Below, one piece after another: positions 50,999 to 60,236 of a stretch of 64,000 bases of DNA. The notes under the pieces were generated by a model that did no database searches, was not told the origin of the DNA, and was given only the letters and a program-made list of their open reading frames with translations. The DNA comes from Ardenticatenaceae bacterium (GTDB taxonomy: Bacteria > Chloroflexota > Anaerolineae > Promineifilales > Promineifilaceae): positions 124,001 through 188,000 of the forward strand of contig JACKBN010000005.1 in assembly GCA_020634565.1 (NCBI GenBank). The letters are read 5' to 3'. Numbering within the stretch: the stretch's first letter is position 1; each line of letters starts with the position of its first letter. The translations under genes and the position numbers were made by a program.

Positions 50999-51778
50999 AT
51001 GAAAGAATACGACGCCTACATTTTTGATCTCGACGGCACCGTTTACCTCGGTGACGCCCTGCTACCCACCGCCGGAGAAACCATCACCCAACTGCGCCAG
51101 ATGGGCAAACGAACCGTCTTTCTCTCCAATAACCCCACGCGCACGCGCGAAGCCTATGCCCAAAAGCTGGCTCGGCTGGGATTGCCCACGCCGGACAGCG
51201 ATGTGATCAACTCCTCCTACGTGATGGTCGATTTTTTGCAGCGGAGGATGCCGAGAGCCAACTTGTTTGTCGTGGGAGAACAGTCGCTGCGGGACGAGCT
51301 AACGGCCGCAGGGTTCACCCTAACAGAAGAGGCCAATCAGGTGGATGCGGTGATTGCCAGCTTCGACCGCACCTTCGTCTACCGCAAGCTTCAAATCGCC
51401 TTCGATGCCATTCGCCACGGCGCGCGCTTTTTTGCCACCAACGCAGACCGCTACTGCCCCGTCCCCGGCGGCGGTGAACCAGACGCCGCGGCGCTCATTG
51501 CCGCCATCGAGGCGTGCACCGACACAAAAATCGAGGCGGTGGTAGGCAAGCCATCGTCCTACATGGCCGAGGCAATTCTGGGGCTGCTGGATATGCCCGC
51601 CGAGCGCTGCATCATGACTGGCGACCGGCTGGAAACGGATGTGCTGATGGGGCTGGACGCGGGCATGGCGGGGGCGCTAACCCTGACCGGCGCAACCAGC
51701 AAGGAAACGGCCGTTCAATCCGACATCACCCCCACCTACATCATCCAAAATTTAGGGGAATTGTTGCCAACGAGATAA
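50999..51778 (+). CDS. HAD-IIA family phosphatase (NagD-like)
   Basis: 259 residues. DAYIFDLDGTVYLGDALLP is motif I with the family Tyr-Leu-Gly, FLSNNPTRTREAYA is motif II, VVGKPSSYMAEAIL holds the Lys, and MTGDRLETDVLMG is motif IV. The large C2 cap lies between II and III. Such enzymes dephosphorylate nucleotides, glycerol phosphate or similar. The ATG lies directly after one inverted repeat, and a similar one follows the stop, so the gene is bracketed by the pair. No ribosome site is obvious except GGAGG about 40 nt upstream inside the repeat loop. Confidence 0.88.
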   Translation: MKEYDAYIFDLDGTVYLGDALLPTAGETITQLRQMGKRTVFLSNNPTRTREAYAQKLARLGLPTPDSDVINSSYVMVDFLQRRMPRANLFVVGEQSLRDELTAAGFTLTEEANQVDAVIASFDRTFVYRKLQIAFDAIRHGARFFATNADRYCPVPGGGEPDAAALIAAIEACTDTKIEAVVGKPSSYMAEAILGLLDMPAERCIMTGDRLETDVLMGLDAGMAGALTLTGATSKETAVQSDITPTYIIQNLGELLPTR

Positions 51779-51804
51779 AATTTTTGGCCACAGGGCAGGA
51801 CCGC

Positions 51805-51865
51805 AGATTGGACCAATTTAATTGTAGAATCTTGGAAAATGCCTCGACTAAAATTGGTCCAATCT
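51805..51865. repeat. Inverted repeat AGATTGGACCAATTTA / TAAATTGGTCCAATCT
   Basis: Arms at 51805-51820 and 51849-51865, with one unpaired A in the right arm. The outer 11 bp of each arm (AGATTGGACCA) are identical to those of the repeat at 50923-50982, and the loop is unrelated. It lies 26 nt past the HAD stop. Confidence 0.85.
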
Positions 51866-51900
51866 TGTTGGTGATAGCGCAATGCGTTGTTAAGTAAATA

Positions 51901-51974
51901 TTTTTTCACAGAGTAGTAAGTTCTGGAGAAAAACTGCACAGCTCTATTTTCTCTTCTTCCTCTGTGGCAAAAAA
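51901..51974. repeat. TTTTTTCACAGAG / CTCTGTGGCAAAAAA dyad
   Basis: Long loose stem with a CACAGAG core at 51907-51913 and CTCTGTG at 51960-51966, directly upstream of the FGGY kinase. It is the same word family as the hairpin at 42.83 kb. Confidence 0.55.
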
Positions 51975-51986
51975 CAGGAGGTATGC

Positions 51987-53486
51987 ATGTCGAAATCATT
52001 TTTGTTGGGCATTGATCAGGGCAGCAGCGGCAGCCGGGCGCTGATACTTGACGAGGCAGGCACGGTGCTGGGCTATGCGTACCGGCCGCTGGGTCGGCTG
52101 CATCCCCGGCCCGATTGGGTGGAGCAAGACCCCGCTGAAGTGGCGGAGGGTGTAGCAGCGGTCATCACCGAGGCGATTGGCGAGGCTAAAATTCATCCCA
52201 ACCAGATTGCGGCCTGCGGCATCACCTGCCAGCGTAACACCGATTTTGTCTGGGATGCGCGCAACGGCCGTTCCCTGAGCAACGCGATCAGCTGGCAAGA
52301 TTTACGCACCAGAGAAATCGTCGAAGAAGTAGAGCGCTCCCCCTTTGGCGCAGAAGCCCGACGACGCCTGGGGTATGCACCCGGCACCTACATGACCTCC
52401 CTCCACCTGAAATGGCGCATGCAGCACGATACGGCCGTTCGCGAAGCCGCCCAAGCGGGCCATTTGCGCATCGGCCAGTCGGCGCTGTGGCTGGTGAAGG
52501 CGCTGGGCCAAGCGAACGGCCACGCCATGGACACCTCGATGGTACAGGCCACTGGCCTGTACGATTTTCGCGCTGAGCAATATTGGCAAGAATGGCTCGA
52601 TTGGCTGGGCGTGCCGCTGGATACGCTACCAGAAGCGACGCCGACGCTGCATCCGTTTGGCGAGATTGAAATTACTGGACCTGGGGGAGAAACGGCCGTA
52701 GTGCCCGTAACGGCGATGATTGGTGATCAGCAATCGGCCTTGTTCGGCCACGGCTGCCATCAGTCCGGCGACGCCGAAGCTACCTTCGGCACGGCCGCTT
52801 ACGTCAAACTATTTCTAGGCGACACCTTGCCCGAACAGGAAAACATCAACGTTTACTATGCCTGGCATCTGGGCGACCAACAGACGTACTGCCTGGAAGC
52901 ACCCACCACGGTCATCGGTGCAGCGATACGCTGGATGCGGGACAATGCTCGCTTTTTGGATGAGTATGCCGATGTAGAGCGATTGGCAACGGCCGTTCCC
53001 GATTCGGGCGGGGTGATGTTTGTGCCTGCGTTTACCGGACTGGACACACCTTATAACAATCCCCACGCGCGCGCTGCACTGCTGGGTATGACGCTGGGCA
53101 CCGAACGTGGCCATATTGTGCGCGCTTTTTTGGAGGCGCTGGGTTATCAGCTGCGCGTCATCAAAGAAACGATGGCCCGCGACGCAGGGGTGACAATGAG
53201 CCAAATGCTGGTCGGCGGCGGCGTCTCCGCCAGCGACATCGCCTGCCAGATTCAGGCGGACATGCTCAACATTCCCATCCTGCGCCCCACGTTCACGGAG
53301 ACGACGGCCTGGGCAGCGGCGCTGTTAGCGGGGCTGCAAAGTGGCATCTGGCCCGACCTGGCCAGCCTGCCGCCCCTGCCCGGCAGCCACCAACAGTTCG
53401 ATCCACGCCCCATGGCTGAACGCGATCTGGACGAAGGATACGGCCGTTGGCAGCAAGCCATCCGCCTCATTCAATCCTGGCAATAA
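51987..53486 (+). CDS. FGGY-family carbohydrate kinase
   Basis: 499 residues. The N-terminal LGIDQGSSGSRALILDEAG is the phosphate-binding turn, ISWQDLRT and MIGDQQSALFGHGC come from the first and second actin-like domains, and LVGGGVSASDIACQIQADML is the C-terminal ATP-site motif. It looks closest to glycerol or xylulose kinase types, but the sugar cannot be decided from the sequence. AGGAGGTATGC precedes the ATG. It stands alone downstream of the HAD gene and a dyad repeat. Confidence 0.9.
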   Translation: MSKSFLLGIDQGSSGSRALILDEAGTVLGYAYRPLGRLHPRPDWVEQDPAEVAEGVAAVITEAIGEAKIHPNQIAACGITCQRNTDFVWDARNGRSLSNAISWQDLRTREIVEEVERSPFGAEARRRLGYAPGTYMTSLHLKWRMQHDTAVREAAQAGHLRIGQSALWLVKALGQANGHAMDTSMVQATGLYDFRAEQYWQEWLDWLGVPLDTLPEATPTLHPFGEIEITGPGGETAVVPVTAMIGDQQSALFGHGCHQSGDAEATFGTAAYVKLFLGDTLPEQENINVYYAWHLGDQQTYCLEAPTTVIGAAIRWMRDNARFLDEYADVERLATAVPDSGGVMFVPAFTGLDTPYNNPHARAALLGMTLGTERGHIVRAFLEALGYQLRVIKETMARDAGVTMSQMLVGGGVSASDIACQIQADMLNIPILRPTFTETTAWAAALLAGLQSGIWPDLASLPPLPGSHQQFDPRPMAERDLDEGYGRWQQAIRLIQSWQ

Positions 53487-53528
53487 ACAACCTGGCCAGA
53501 TATCAGTTTGACTGAAACAAGAAATTAA

Positions 53529-53577
53529 ACACTGATTTACACAGATAATAGCCCCAAACCAGTGTTAATCTGTGTCC
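53529..53577. repeat. ACACTGATTTACACAGAT-type dyad
   Basis: AACACTGATTTACACAGAT words facing CCAGTGTTAATCTGTGTCC words in the gap between convergent genes. Same layout as the CGCGGAT dyads with AT-rich variant words. Confidence 0.5.
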
Positions 53578-53680
53578 AATTTAGAAAGGGATTTTTACAA
53601 CAACCAATCACAGAAAGGCTTGGTATGAGCGCCTTCTCAAGCCGATTTGCCCGTGCGTTTTTGCCTGCCAGCACATTATC

Positions 53681-55894
53681 TTAAACCAGCGCGCTCTCCA
53701 TGCCCGAATCCCGCACAAAGATGCAGGATGAGTCAGTGAGGGACATCATACGCCGCATGAAAGGTAAGTTGACATGCGTTTGCAAGCCAAAGATGTTTAG
53801 ATCGGCCTGAGGGGCTTTTTGCAAGCAGGTTTCAAAATCTCCCACATACACCAGCGGCGTGGTGCCTTTGGGCATGCGACCCAACTCCATAAGCTGCGCC
53901 AGATAGGCCCTAGCGTTTTCCTCTTCGGCGGCATCGGTAACGGCCGTTAGCAAATGAATCTCTCCCGGCCAGTTTCGTGCCAATTGGTAGGCCAGCAGCA
54001 GCGACAAATCGAGATTGGGCAGGCGCAGCCCAATGGCCCACTCCGGGCTTTGCTCCCGGATCCACACGTTAATCACATGTTCCCGCCCCAGCCCCGTCTC
54101 CGGGTCATCTGCATACAAAATAATGCCCAGTTCATTTTCACCCGCCCGATCCACAATAAATTGCAGCTCCGCCTCGTCGCTGCTCGGCAAGAGCGGCAAA
54201 AAGAGCGTATTGGGTCGGAAAAAGGTGCTGGTAGAAACCTCCATCGCCGTTTGCAGCGTATGGCCAAAACGACGATCCTCCAGCAGCGCCACTCGGGCAA
54301 AAATGCCGTCATTGGCAAACGCCTGCTCATATTTGCTCAGCGCTACCACGTGCTCTCGCTGACCCGTTTCATAGAGGCCCACAATATGCAGCGAACCATT
54401 GGGCTTCGTGATCGCCTCTAGAAAGCGGTAGCTGTAGCGTATTGCCGCTACGGACTGCACTGGAACCAGCAAGCTGGGCTTCCAGGCCCGATCTTGCCCG
54501 GAGGGCATTTGGAGTACCCGCTTAGCGGCCCATTCTGCCATGCTGACAAACATACCGCTGCGCACATCGCTCCACGGCGCAGTCAAATGCTGTAGTGAGA
54601 GGAACTCATACAGCACCAGCACAATCACTGTGGCGGTTAAACTAAAAATGGGGTTGATCAGATACATGGCCACCACAGAGCCGATCAGCCCAATCAGCGG
54701 CACGATTTGTGGCACGCGGAAAAGCGGCCGAAAACTGGTCAGCCCCAACGATTGTTCCAGCAGCACCACGCCATTCAAAATGGCGTAGGTTACCAGGAAA
54801 AACATGGTCATCAGCGGAGCAATACCGTTGAGCCCACTACCCAAATAGCCAAAGATGATGGTGCCAATGCCAATGGCTCCGGTGAGGTACATGGCCGGGC
54901 GCGGTTCGCCAGCGGCCGTTTCCTGAGCAAATAGTTTGCTGAAGGGCACCACATCGTGCGCCGCCATCGCTTGCAGCACCCGCGGTGCCCCCACCAGCGA
55001 GTTCAGCGCCGCGGAAAAGGTAGCGGCCAAAATCCCGACCTGAATAGCCCAACCAAACGCCGCCCGATCAATCATAATCGTAAAATTGCTTTGTAGTTCA
55101 GCGGGCGTGGCCACCAGCGAGGACCAATAGGCCAACGCCAGGTAGACGGCAAAGCTCAGCAGGATGGCACTCATGGTGCCAATGGGAATGCTGCTCCGCG
55201 GGTTTTTTAACGTCCCAGACAAGTTGACCCCAGCGAGTACACCCGTCACCGCCGGAAAGAAAACGGCAAACACACTCCAAAAATTATCACCACCGGGAAA
55301 CTCGCCAAAAATTTGCGGCGTGTACACGGCTCCCGGATGGCCAAAGCGCGTAGAAGCACCTAGCGCAATAGAGAAAAGGGAAAAGGCGATGATAAACAAA
55401 ATGGGATAGCGAATACGTGCCGCTAGCCCCACACTGATGAAGGCAATACCAAAACAGGCTCCGTAGGCAAAAAGCAAGATGAGGATGGTGGGGTGGCTGG
55501 GGAAAATGGATTGCCAGCCTTCGGTAAAAGCGAAGATGTAGAAGGCAACGGAAATCGCCTGGGCCAGGTAAAAAGGAAGATTGACGCTGCCGCCAACTTC
55601 TAGCCCCAACGATTGGGAGATGATGGAAAAGGAGCCACCGGCTCCCACGCGAATGTTGGTAGCGATGGAGGAGATGGACAGCCCGGTGCAGGTGGTGATG
55701 ACGTTGGCAATGACGATAATTAGCAAACCGCCCAGCAGACCCGCTTGCCCCACCACCCAGCCGGTGCGCAAATACATGACAGCGCCCAAAATGGTGAGCA
55801 ACGTCGGCAGAAAAACGCCATCAAAGGTGCCAAATTTATTGCTTTCGGGGGAAACGGCCGTTGTTGGTTCTGAGGAGCGGTTGAATAGTTGCAT
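53681..55894 (-). CDS. Amino acid permease / cation-chloride cotransporter-like (APC superfamily, SLC12 type)
   Basis: 737 residues. About twelve membrane helices in the first 440 residues begin FGTFDGVFLPTLLTILGAVMYLRTGWVVG, then VGAGGSFSIISQSLG (TM3 turn of APC carriers) and AGVNLSGTLKNPRSSIPIGT. This start resembles the Na-K-Cl and K-Cl cotransporters. The rest is a cytoplasmic domain that is USP-like in part (SKYEQAFANDGIFARVALLED). It likely moves ions or amino acids. The N-terminus is short and Ser/Thr-rich. The gene is alone on its strand. Confidence 0.83.
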   Translation of the reverse strand: MQLFNRSSEPTTAVSPESNKFGTFDGVFLPTLLTILGAVMYLRTGWVVGQAGLLGGLLIIVIANVITTCTGLSISSIATNIRVGAGGSFSIISQSLGLEVGGSVNLPFYLAQAISVAFYIFAFTEGWQSIFPSHPTILILLFAYGACFGIAFISVGLAARIRYPILFIIAFSLFSIALGASTRFGHPGAVYTPQIFGEFPGGDNFWSVFAVFFPAVTGVLAGVNLSGTLKNPRSSIPIGTMSAILLSFAVYLALAYWSSLVATPAELQSNFTIMIDRAAFGWAIQVGILAATFSAALNSLVGAPRVLQAMAAHDVVPFSKLFAQETAAGEPRPAMYLTGAIGIGTIIFGYLGSGLNGIAPLMTMFFLVTYAILNGVVLLEQSLGLTSFRPLFRVPQIVPLIGLIGSVVAMYLINPIFSLTATVIVLVLYEFLSLQHLTAPWSDVRSGMFVSMAEWAAKRVLQMPSGQDRAWKPSLLVPVQSVAAIRYSYRFLEAITKPNGSLHIVGLYETGQREHVVALSKYEQAFANDGIFARVALLEDRRFGHTLQTAMEVSTSTFFRPNTLFLPLLPSSDEAELQFIVDRAGENELGIILYADDPETGLGREHVINVWIREQSPEWAIGLRLPNLDLSLLLAYQLARNWPGEIHLLTAVTDAAEEENARAYLAQLMELGRMPKGTTPLVYVGDFETCLQKAPQADLNIFGLQTHVNLPFMRRMMSLTDSSCIFVRDSGMESALV

Positions 55895-56043
55895 AAGGTT
55901 ATCGTCCCTTCTCTCTCGAATCGTAGACGTGTGGACACAGCTTAAGCGTGAATCTTACCCCTACTCAATCAGATGGCAAAACCACTATTTAGCGACACAA
56001 ACCTTATTTTTCAATCAATTTGGATTAAGAGAAACAGTTCTAG

Positions 56044-56175
56044 CGCGGCGACGTGCGCCTGCCGCTCAACTTCACCGACGCGCCGCAAACCATCACCGTG
56101 GACACAACCAGCCACACTCTCCCGCTACGTGATTTGCTTCCTTACCGGACCGATGAGGCAGAGCATTCAGCATAG
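56044..56175 (+). pseudogene. Possible gene remnant, C-terminal fragment
   Basis: In the 320-bp gap 55895-56217, a 43-codon frame between two stops reads DVRLPLNFTDAPQTITVD and then TLPLRDLLPYRTDE. It looks like the end of a protein with a beta-sandwich tail, such as a glycosidase or glucosyltransferase. There is no start codon in a sensible place and no ribosome site. It may be chance or the last piece of a decayed gene. Confidence 0.3.
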
Positions 56176-56217
56176 TAATTTTCTCAAGTATAAAAATTGC
56201 AAGGGGAGAGTATTAAC

Positions 56218-57372
56218 TTATTTCTTGAATACGTATATCGCGTCATCACCAAATGTCACAACCAAAACCTCATTGTCAGATAGGATTCCATAAGGCAAAA
56301 TCACTGTACCACCTACGCTTTGATTTGTTTTGAGAAGACCAACACTTCGACCGTTAATCGGATCAAATGCGTGTATTTCTCCGTTGCTAGTTAATGCGTA
56401 CAAAGCATCTTTATAAACTGCAATTGAGCCCATCACATATAAATCGCTGAGATAGGTTTGGACAATTTCATAGCTTTCTAAATCTAATGAGAAAACACCC
56501 CCACAATTTCCTGCAGCAAAGAGATAGTTAGCTTCCAAAATAAATGGGAATTTGAAATCCTCGCAATCCCCATGGAGAGGTATATAGCTAGGTGAAGTCA
56601 GGAGGCTAATTTGCTTCATTGTATTTGCATCCCAAACCCGGCTTTTACCATAAAACCTTTCATGGATTAACTGTTGAGCTCCTGCAAGATTGTCCTCAAA
56701 TGCTTGCTCAATAATTCCATTATCCAGATTGATCAAGTGCACTTCTGTTGTCACAACATACAGCTTTTCTTCTTCACCAATAAACAATCGAGCACCACGT
56801 GAAGGAAAAAGAGTATCATTGATTTCACAGTGACTCCAAGAAACAGAACCGTTTTCTAAGTATATTGCTTCAATAGCTGTTGGTTGAGACGCTACAAATA
56901 CTTTTTCTTGTTCTGAAAGGATACTTGCAATACTAAAATAATTCTCTTTTCCACAATGTTGTCGTTGCCATTTAACCTCACCTGACATCGCACTTAAAGC
57001 AGTTACAGTTCCACTTTTGTCGCCAAACACAACAAAGCCGCCATTGGTAGAAATAACAGGTATAGGAGATGACTGGCGCTCACGAAAAGGATACTTCCAC
57101 AGCTGTTGCCCTGAATTCTTATCGAGACCATAAAGCGCCTTTGCAGTTTGGGCAATAACTACTTCAGTTGTCAAAACCGGTTGAGCACTTAATGGCTCTT
57201 CCAATTGGGCTAGCCACAATTGATCTATGGGAAGTGAAGATGAAACTATTTCCCTTGGTGAGATAGATTCGGTACACGAAGCTCCGGAGCAAAGTATCAA
57301 AAACAAGATGATGATTACATTCCATTGAATTTTCGAAAGATTGCCATCACATTTGCTTCCCATCCTTGCCAC
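56218..57372 (-). CDS. PQQ-like beta-propeller lipoprotein
   Basis: 384 residues. A hydrophobic segment (IIILFLILCSGASC) with a lipobox-like SGASC suggests lipid anchoring. Beta-propeller blades follow (TAKALYGLDKNSGQQLWKYPF, GDKSGTVTALSAMSGEVKWQR), as in BamB and PQQ-binding-like proteins. No catalytic motif was seen. The start may be the second ATG (MGSKCDGN), three codons in. AT-rich and without ACGGCCGT. It resembles the protein at 47.7 kb, and both sit where the surrounding repeat pattern breaks. Confidence 0.72.
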   Translation of the reverse strand: MARMGSKCDGNLSKIQWNVIIILFLILCSGASCTESISPREIVSSSLPIDQLWLAQLEEPLSAQPVLTTEVVIAQTAKALYGLDKNSGQQLWKYPFRERQSSPIPVISTNGGFVVFGDKSGTVTALSAMSGEVKWQRQHCGKENYFSIASILSEQEKVFVASQPTAIEAIYLENGSVSWSHCEINDTLFPSRGARLFIGEEEKLYVVTTEVHLINLDNGIIEQAFEDNLAGAQQLIHERFYGKSRVWDANTMKQISLLTSPSYIPLHGDCEDFKFPFILEANYLFAAGNCGGVFSLDLESYEIVQTYLSDLYVMGSIAVYKDALYALTSNGEIHAFDPINGRSVGLLKTNQSVGGTVILPYGILSDNEVLVVTFGDDAIYVFKK

Positions 57373-57442
57373 TCCTTACGCTGGGACGATATCTTTGGCT
57401 AGCTCGGAACTCCATATCCGCCGCGTACTCTGCGGTAAATCG

Positions 57443-59002
57443 TTAAATTTCCTGACGTTCGAAGAGGGCAACGGCCGTTATCAAAAACACCAGTATCAGC
57501 ACCCCATTCGCTGCCAAAGACCCACCGCTAAACGGCACGTCGCCCGGCAGGCCAAGCGGCGCCGCCCAACTCACCAATGCACCGGGGAAAAAGTTTGCCA
57601 CCTGGGGAATGCCACCCAAAATGAGCAGCAGCACCGCGCCTAGCAGGGCCAAGCCCGCCCCGCCGCCGATGCTTTTGGCTATCGTACTACCCAGGAGGGT
57701 AACGGCCGTATACACCAACGTCCACAGCCAGAGCAGAAAGCCACCGAACAAAAACGGCCCCAGCGCCAGCGGCTCGAACAGCACCAGCGTGTAATAGTAG
57801 GTTGCCAGCGTGCCCAGCAGCAGCGCCACAAAATAGACCACGCCCTGCGCCGCAAACTTGCTCAGCAAAAAGGCCCAGCGGGGCAGCGGCTTGCTCAAAA
57901 TGATTGCCGCCGTACCCTTGTCTTTCTCGCCAGCCACAGCTCCCATGCCCAGCAAAATGACCAGCACAAAGCCGAACTGGGTCAGGTTTTTGATGTATTG
58001 CGCCACCGCATCCCCCGCGGTTGGTTCGGGGATTAGTCCGGCGAACTGCTCTGCGCCAGGCACGCTTTTGAGCAGCTCCGGCGTGAACTTGGCCAGCATC
58101 GGCGACGCCAGACCAAACAGCACAAACACGGCCACCATCACCAAGGCGCGGCGGGTGCGCCATTGCAATTTAAGTTCATGCAGGACGGCCGTTCCCCAAA
58201 GCCGAAGCTCCGCTTGCCACGACAACCCAGCCCCAGTCTTAGCTGCGGCAGGCCAACTGTGCCACAGCCAAATCGCACCGGGCAGGGCAATGGCCAGCAG
58301 CAGCAGTTCCACCCAGATGGCATCCAAAAATTGCGCAGCGTAAACGGCCGTTCCATCCAACAGCGCATGGTAAGCCACCGCCAACAGCACCGGCCACACC
58401 TGCCGCGTCTTAAACGCGCGCCACACCAGCACCGACAGCGTCACGTGCAGCGTGATCGCAATCAGCCGCTCAAAGACGGCCAAGAAGATCAGCCACGGCG
58501 TTTCCTGAAGAGCGGTGAGTTGGGTCGAAACGGCCGTCATCTGCGCCGCCGTCATGCCCAATGTGCTCAAATCCGCATCCCGAATCGCCCACAGCGAACT
58601 GAGCGAGCCAGCGGTAAAGACACCGCCAATGATCATCGCCTCGATGCCACCGTGCCCCAAGCCCACCAGCACGCCATCCTCAAACCGGTCAGCCAGCTTA
58701 CGACGAAAGAGGAACCAGTAGCCCAACACACGGGCAATCGTCTCGCTTAACCCGGCAGAAAGTCCGAGGATAACGGCCGTTCGCAGCAAATTCGGCGCGT
58801 CCGGGCCAATCTCGCCAATCACGCCCAACTTGGTCAGCCAATTATTGAGCGGAATGTGGTACGTCTGCGAACCGATGAAGGTGAGGATACCCACGCAAAA
58901 CAAAACCCACGGCACATCAAACCGCCGCCGCAGCCAAATCGCCAGCCCCAGCGGGATGAAAATCATAAGTAAAACTGCAGTTGTGGAAAATAAGAGTGTC
59001 AT
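57443..59002 (-). CDS. Fusion: YhfC-type intramembrane glutamic protease plus ABC-2 permease
   Basis: 519 residues. The first half (to about 275) is a YhfC/PrsW-like membrane protein, with GLSAGLSETIARVLGYWFL, EDGVLVGLGHGGIEAMI and AVAYHALLDG, the Glu/His motifs of that family. From about residue 285 a second part begins (LKLQWRTRRALVMVAVFVLFGLASP), and VILLGMGAVAGEKDKGTAAIIL and SKPLPRWAFLLSKFAA are the cytosolic coupling region of ABC-2-type permeases. The partner ATPase follows on its 5' side. The protease half might sense or process the exported substrate (inference). It has about six membrane helices in each half. Confidence 0.8.
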   Translation of the reverse strand: MTLLFSTTAVLLMIFIPLGLAIWLRRRFDVPWVLFCVGILTFIGSQTYHIPLNNWLTKLGVIGEIGPDAPNLLRTAVILGLSAGLSETIARVLGYWFLFRRKLADRFEDGVLVGLGHGGIEAMIIGGVFTAGSLSSLWAIRDADLSTLGMTAAQMTAVSTQLTALQETPWLIFLAVFERLIAITLHVTLSVLVWRAFKTRQVWPVLLAVAYHALLDGTAVYAAQFLDAIWVELLLLAIALPGAIWLWHSWPAAAKTGAGLSWQAELRLWGTAVLHELKLQWRTRRALVMVAVFVLFGLASPMLAKFTPELLKSVPGAEQFAGLIPEPTAGDAVAQYIKNLTQFGFVLVILLGMGAVAGEKDKGTAAIILSKPLPRWAFLLSKFAAQGVVYFVALLLGTLATYYYTLVLFEPLALGPFLFGGFLLWLWTLVYTAVTLLGSTIAKSIGGGAGLALLGAVLLLILGGIPQVANFFPGALVSWAAPLGLPGDVPFSGGSLAANGVLILVFLITAVALFERQEI

Positions 59003-59005
59003 GTT

Positions 59006-59079
59006 TGGTAATCCGTTTTCCGTAATCGGTAATCGGTTATCGGTTATCCGTAACCGGTTATCCGTTCACCGATTACCGG
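59006..59079. repeat. CGGTAAT / CGGTTAT tandem words
   Basis: Repeated CGGTAAT, CGGTTAT and CCGTAACCGGTTA words alternating on both strands, in the 77-bp gap between the ABC ATPase and the permease fusion. It resembles the short tandem repeats at 46.7 and 60.2 kb in style with another word. Confidence 0.65.
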
Positions 59080-60015
59080 TTACTTGTCACTGATGGAGAG
59101 GAAGATTTCCTCCAAAGACGGCCGTATCCATTCGAACTTGGTCAGCTGCACCTGGTTTTCCGCGATGAGCGGCAGAATGCCTTGTTGCGCAGCGGTCACA
59201 TCGTTCACGTGCAGGTGGAGACGGCCGTTTTCCTGGTCAATCTGTTGCAACCACGGCTGGGTTTGCAGGATGGGCAACAACTGCTCCGAAGCCAGCGGTG
59301 AGTTTGAAGCCACTTCCAACAGAATGCTGTCCGTAGCGTACTGGGCCATCAGCTCATCACGGCCCGCCACCAGCACCAGTTCTCCCTCGCGGATAATGCC
59401 AATGGTGTCGCACACTCGCTCCACGTCCGCCAAAATGTGGCTGGAGAGGAAGATGGTCACCTGCCCACGCAGCGTTTGCAGCAGCGCCAGCAGCTCATGC
59501 CGACCCGCCGGGTCCAGCGCACTCGTCGGCTCGTCTAGAAAGAGTACTGGTGGCTCGTGCAGCAGCGCCTGGGCAATGCCCAACCGCTGCATCATGCCGC
59601 CAGAAAAGCCGCGAATCGGCCGTTTGGCCGCGTCGGTCAGCTTCACCAATGTCAACATCTCGTCAATGCGGCGCTGGCGCGTGGGCTTGTCCAGTTGGCA
59701 CAGCTTGCCCACATAATCCAGATACTCGGTGGCATTCATCCAGCCGTAAAAAGCCGGCTCCTGCGGCAGATAGCCAAAGCTGGCGCGCGCGGCGCTGTCA
59801 GCCGTGGTCGTTTCCACGCCCGCCACCCAGGCGCGCCCGCTGCTGGGCACTGCCAGGCCGGTCAGCAACCGGATGGTGGTTGTTTTGCCCGCACCGTTGC
59901 GCCCCAAAAAGCCAAAAATCGCGCCGTGCGGCACAGTTAAATCGAGCGGCTGGAGGGCTTTTACATCGCCGTACTGCTTGCTCAACCCCTCGCAGCGAAT
60001 CGCAAAGGTATCCAT
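59080..60015 (-). CDS. ABC transporter ATP-binding protein (ABC-2 type)
   Basis: 311 residues. Walker A GRNGAGKTTTIRLL, Q-loop FGYLPQEPAFYG, signature FSGGMMQRL, Walker B VLFLDEPTSALDP and the H-loop SSHIL are all intact. The C-terminal extension (about 215-311, SILLEVASNSPL and on) is like DUF4162 regions. It supplies energy to the YhfC-permease fusion downstream. Its ATG touches the stop of the PLDc_N gene, so translation is coupled. Confidence 0.93.
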   Translation of the reverse strand: MDTFAIRCEGLSKQYGDVKALQPLDLTVPHGAIFGFLGRNGAGKTTTIRLLTGLAVPSSGRAWVAGVETTTADSAARASFGYLPQEPAFYGWMNATEYLDYVGKLCQLDKPTRQRRIDEMLTLVKLTDAAKRPIRGFSGGMMQRLGIAQALLHEPPVLFLDEPTSALDPAGRHELLALLQTLRGQVTIFLSSHILADVERVCDTIGIIREGELVLVAGRDELMAQYATDSILLEVASNSPLASEQLLPILQTQPWLQQIDQENGRLHLHVNDVTAAQQGILPLIAENQVQLTKFEWIRPSLEEIFLSISDK

Positions 60016-60213
60016 TTACGCCTCGTCCCGCCCCACTAAAAAGTAGATGATGGGGCCAATCATGTTGACAAATAAAATGACCAATACCCAGACCCATTTT
60101 GGCCCGCGTGTATTCTCCCGCCGCAGCAAATCGGCCAGGGCAAACACAACCAGCGTCAACTGGATGAGGATGATAGGGATGAGCAGCGGTAGGTTATTGG
60201 TTATGAATTCCAT
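60016..60213 (-). CDS. Small PLDc_N-domain (YxlE-like) membrane protein
   Basis: 65 residues. Two membrane segments (NLPLLIPIILIQLTLVVFALADLL and KWVWVLVILFVNMIGPIIYFLVG, as separate helices) joined by a basic RRENTRGP loop. This is the PLDc_N / DUF5652-like pattern often found next to ABC-2 transporters, as in Bacillus yxlE-yxlF. It is directly upstream of the ATPase and probably part of the complex or its regulation. Confidence 0.8.
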   Translation of the reverse strand: MEFITNNLPLLIPIILIQLTLVVFALADLLRRENTRGPKWVWVLVILFVNMIGPIIYFLVGRDEA

Positions 60214-60236
60214 AGTTGTTTACTCCATTTGTGTAG

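Noticed and set aside
53624..53681. 18-codon frame MSAFSSRFARAFLPAS
   Set aside because: No conserved context; length and position give no support for a gene.
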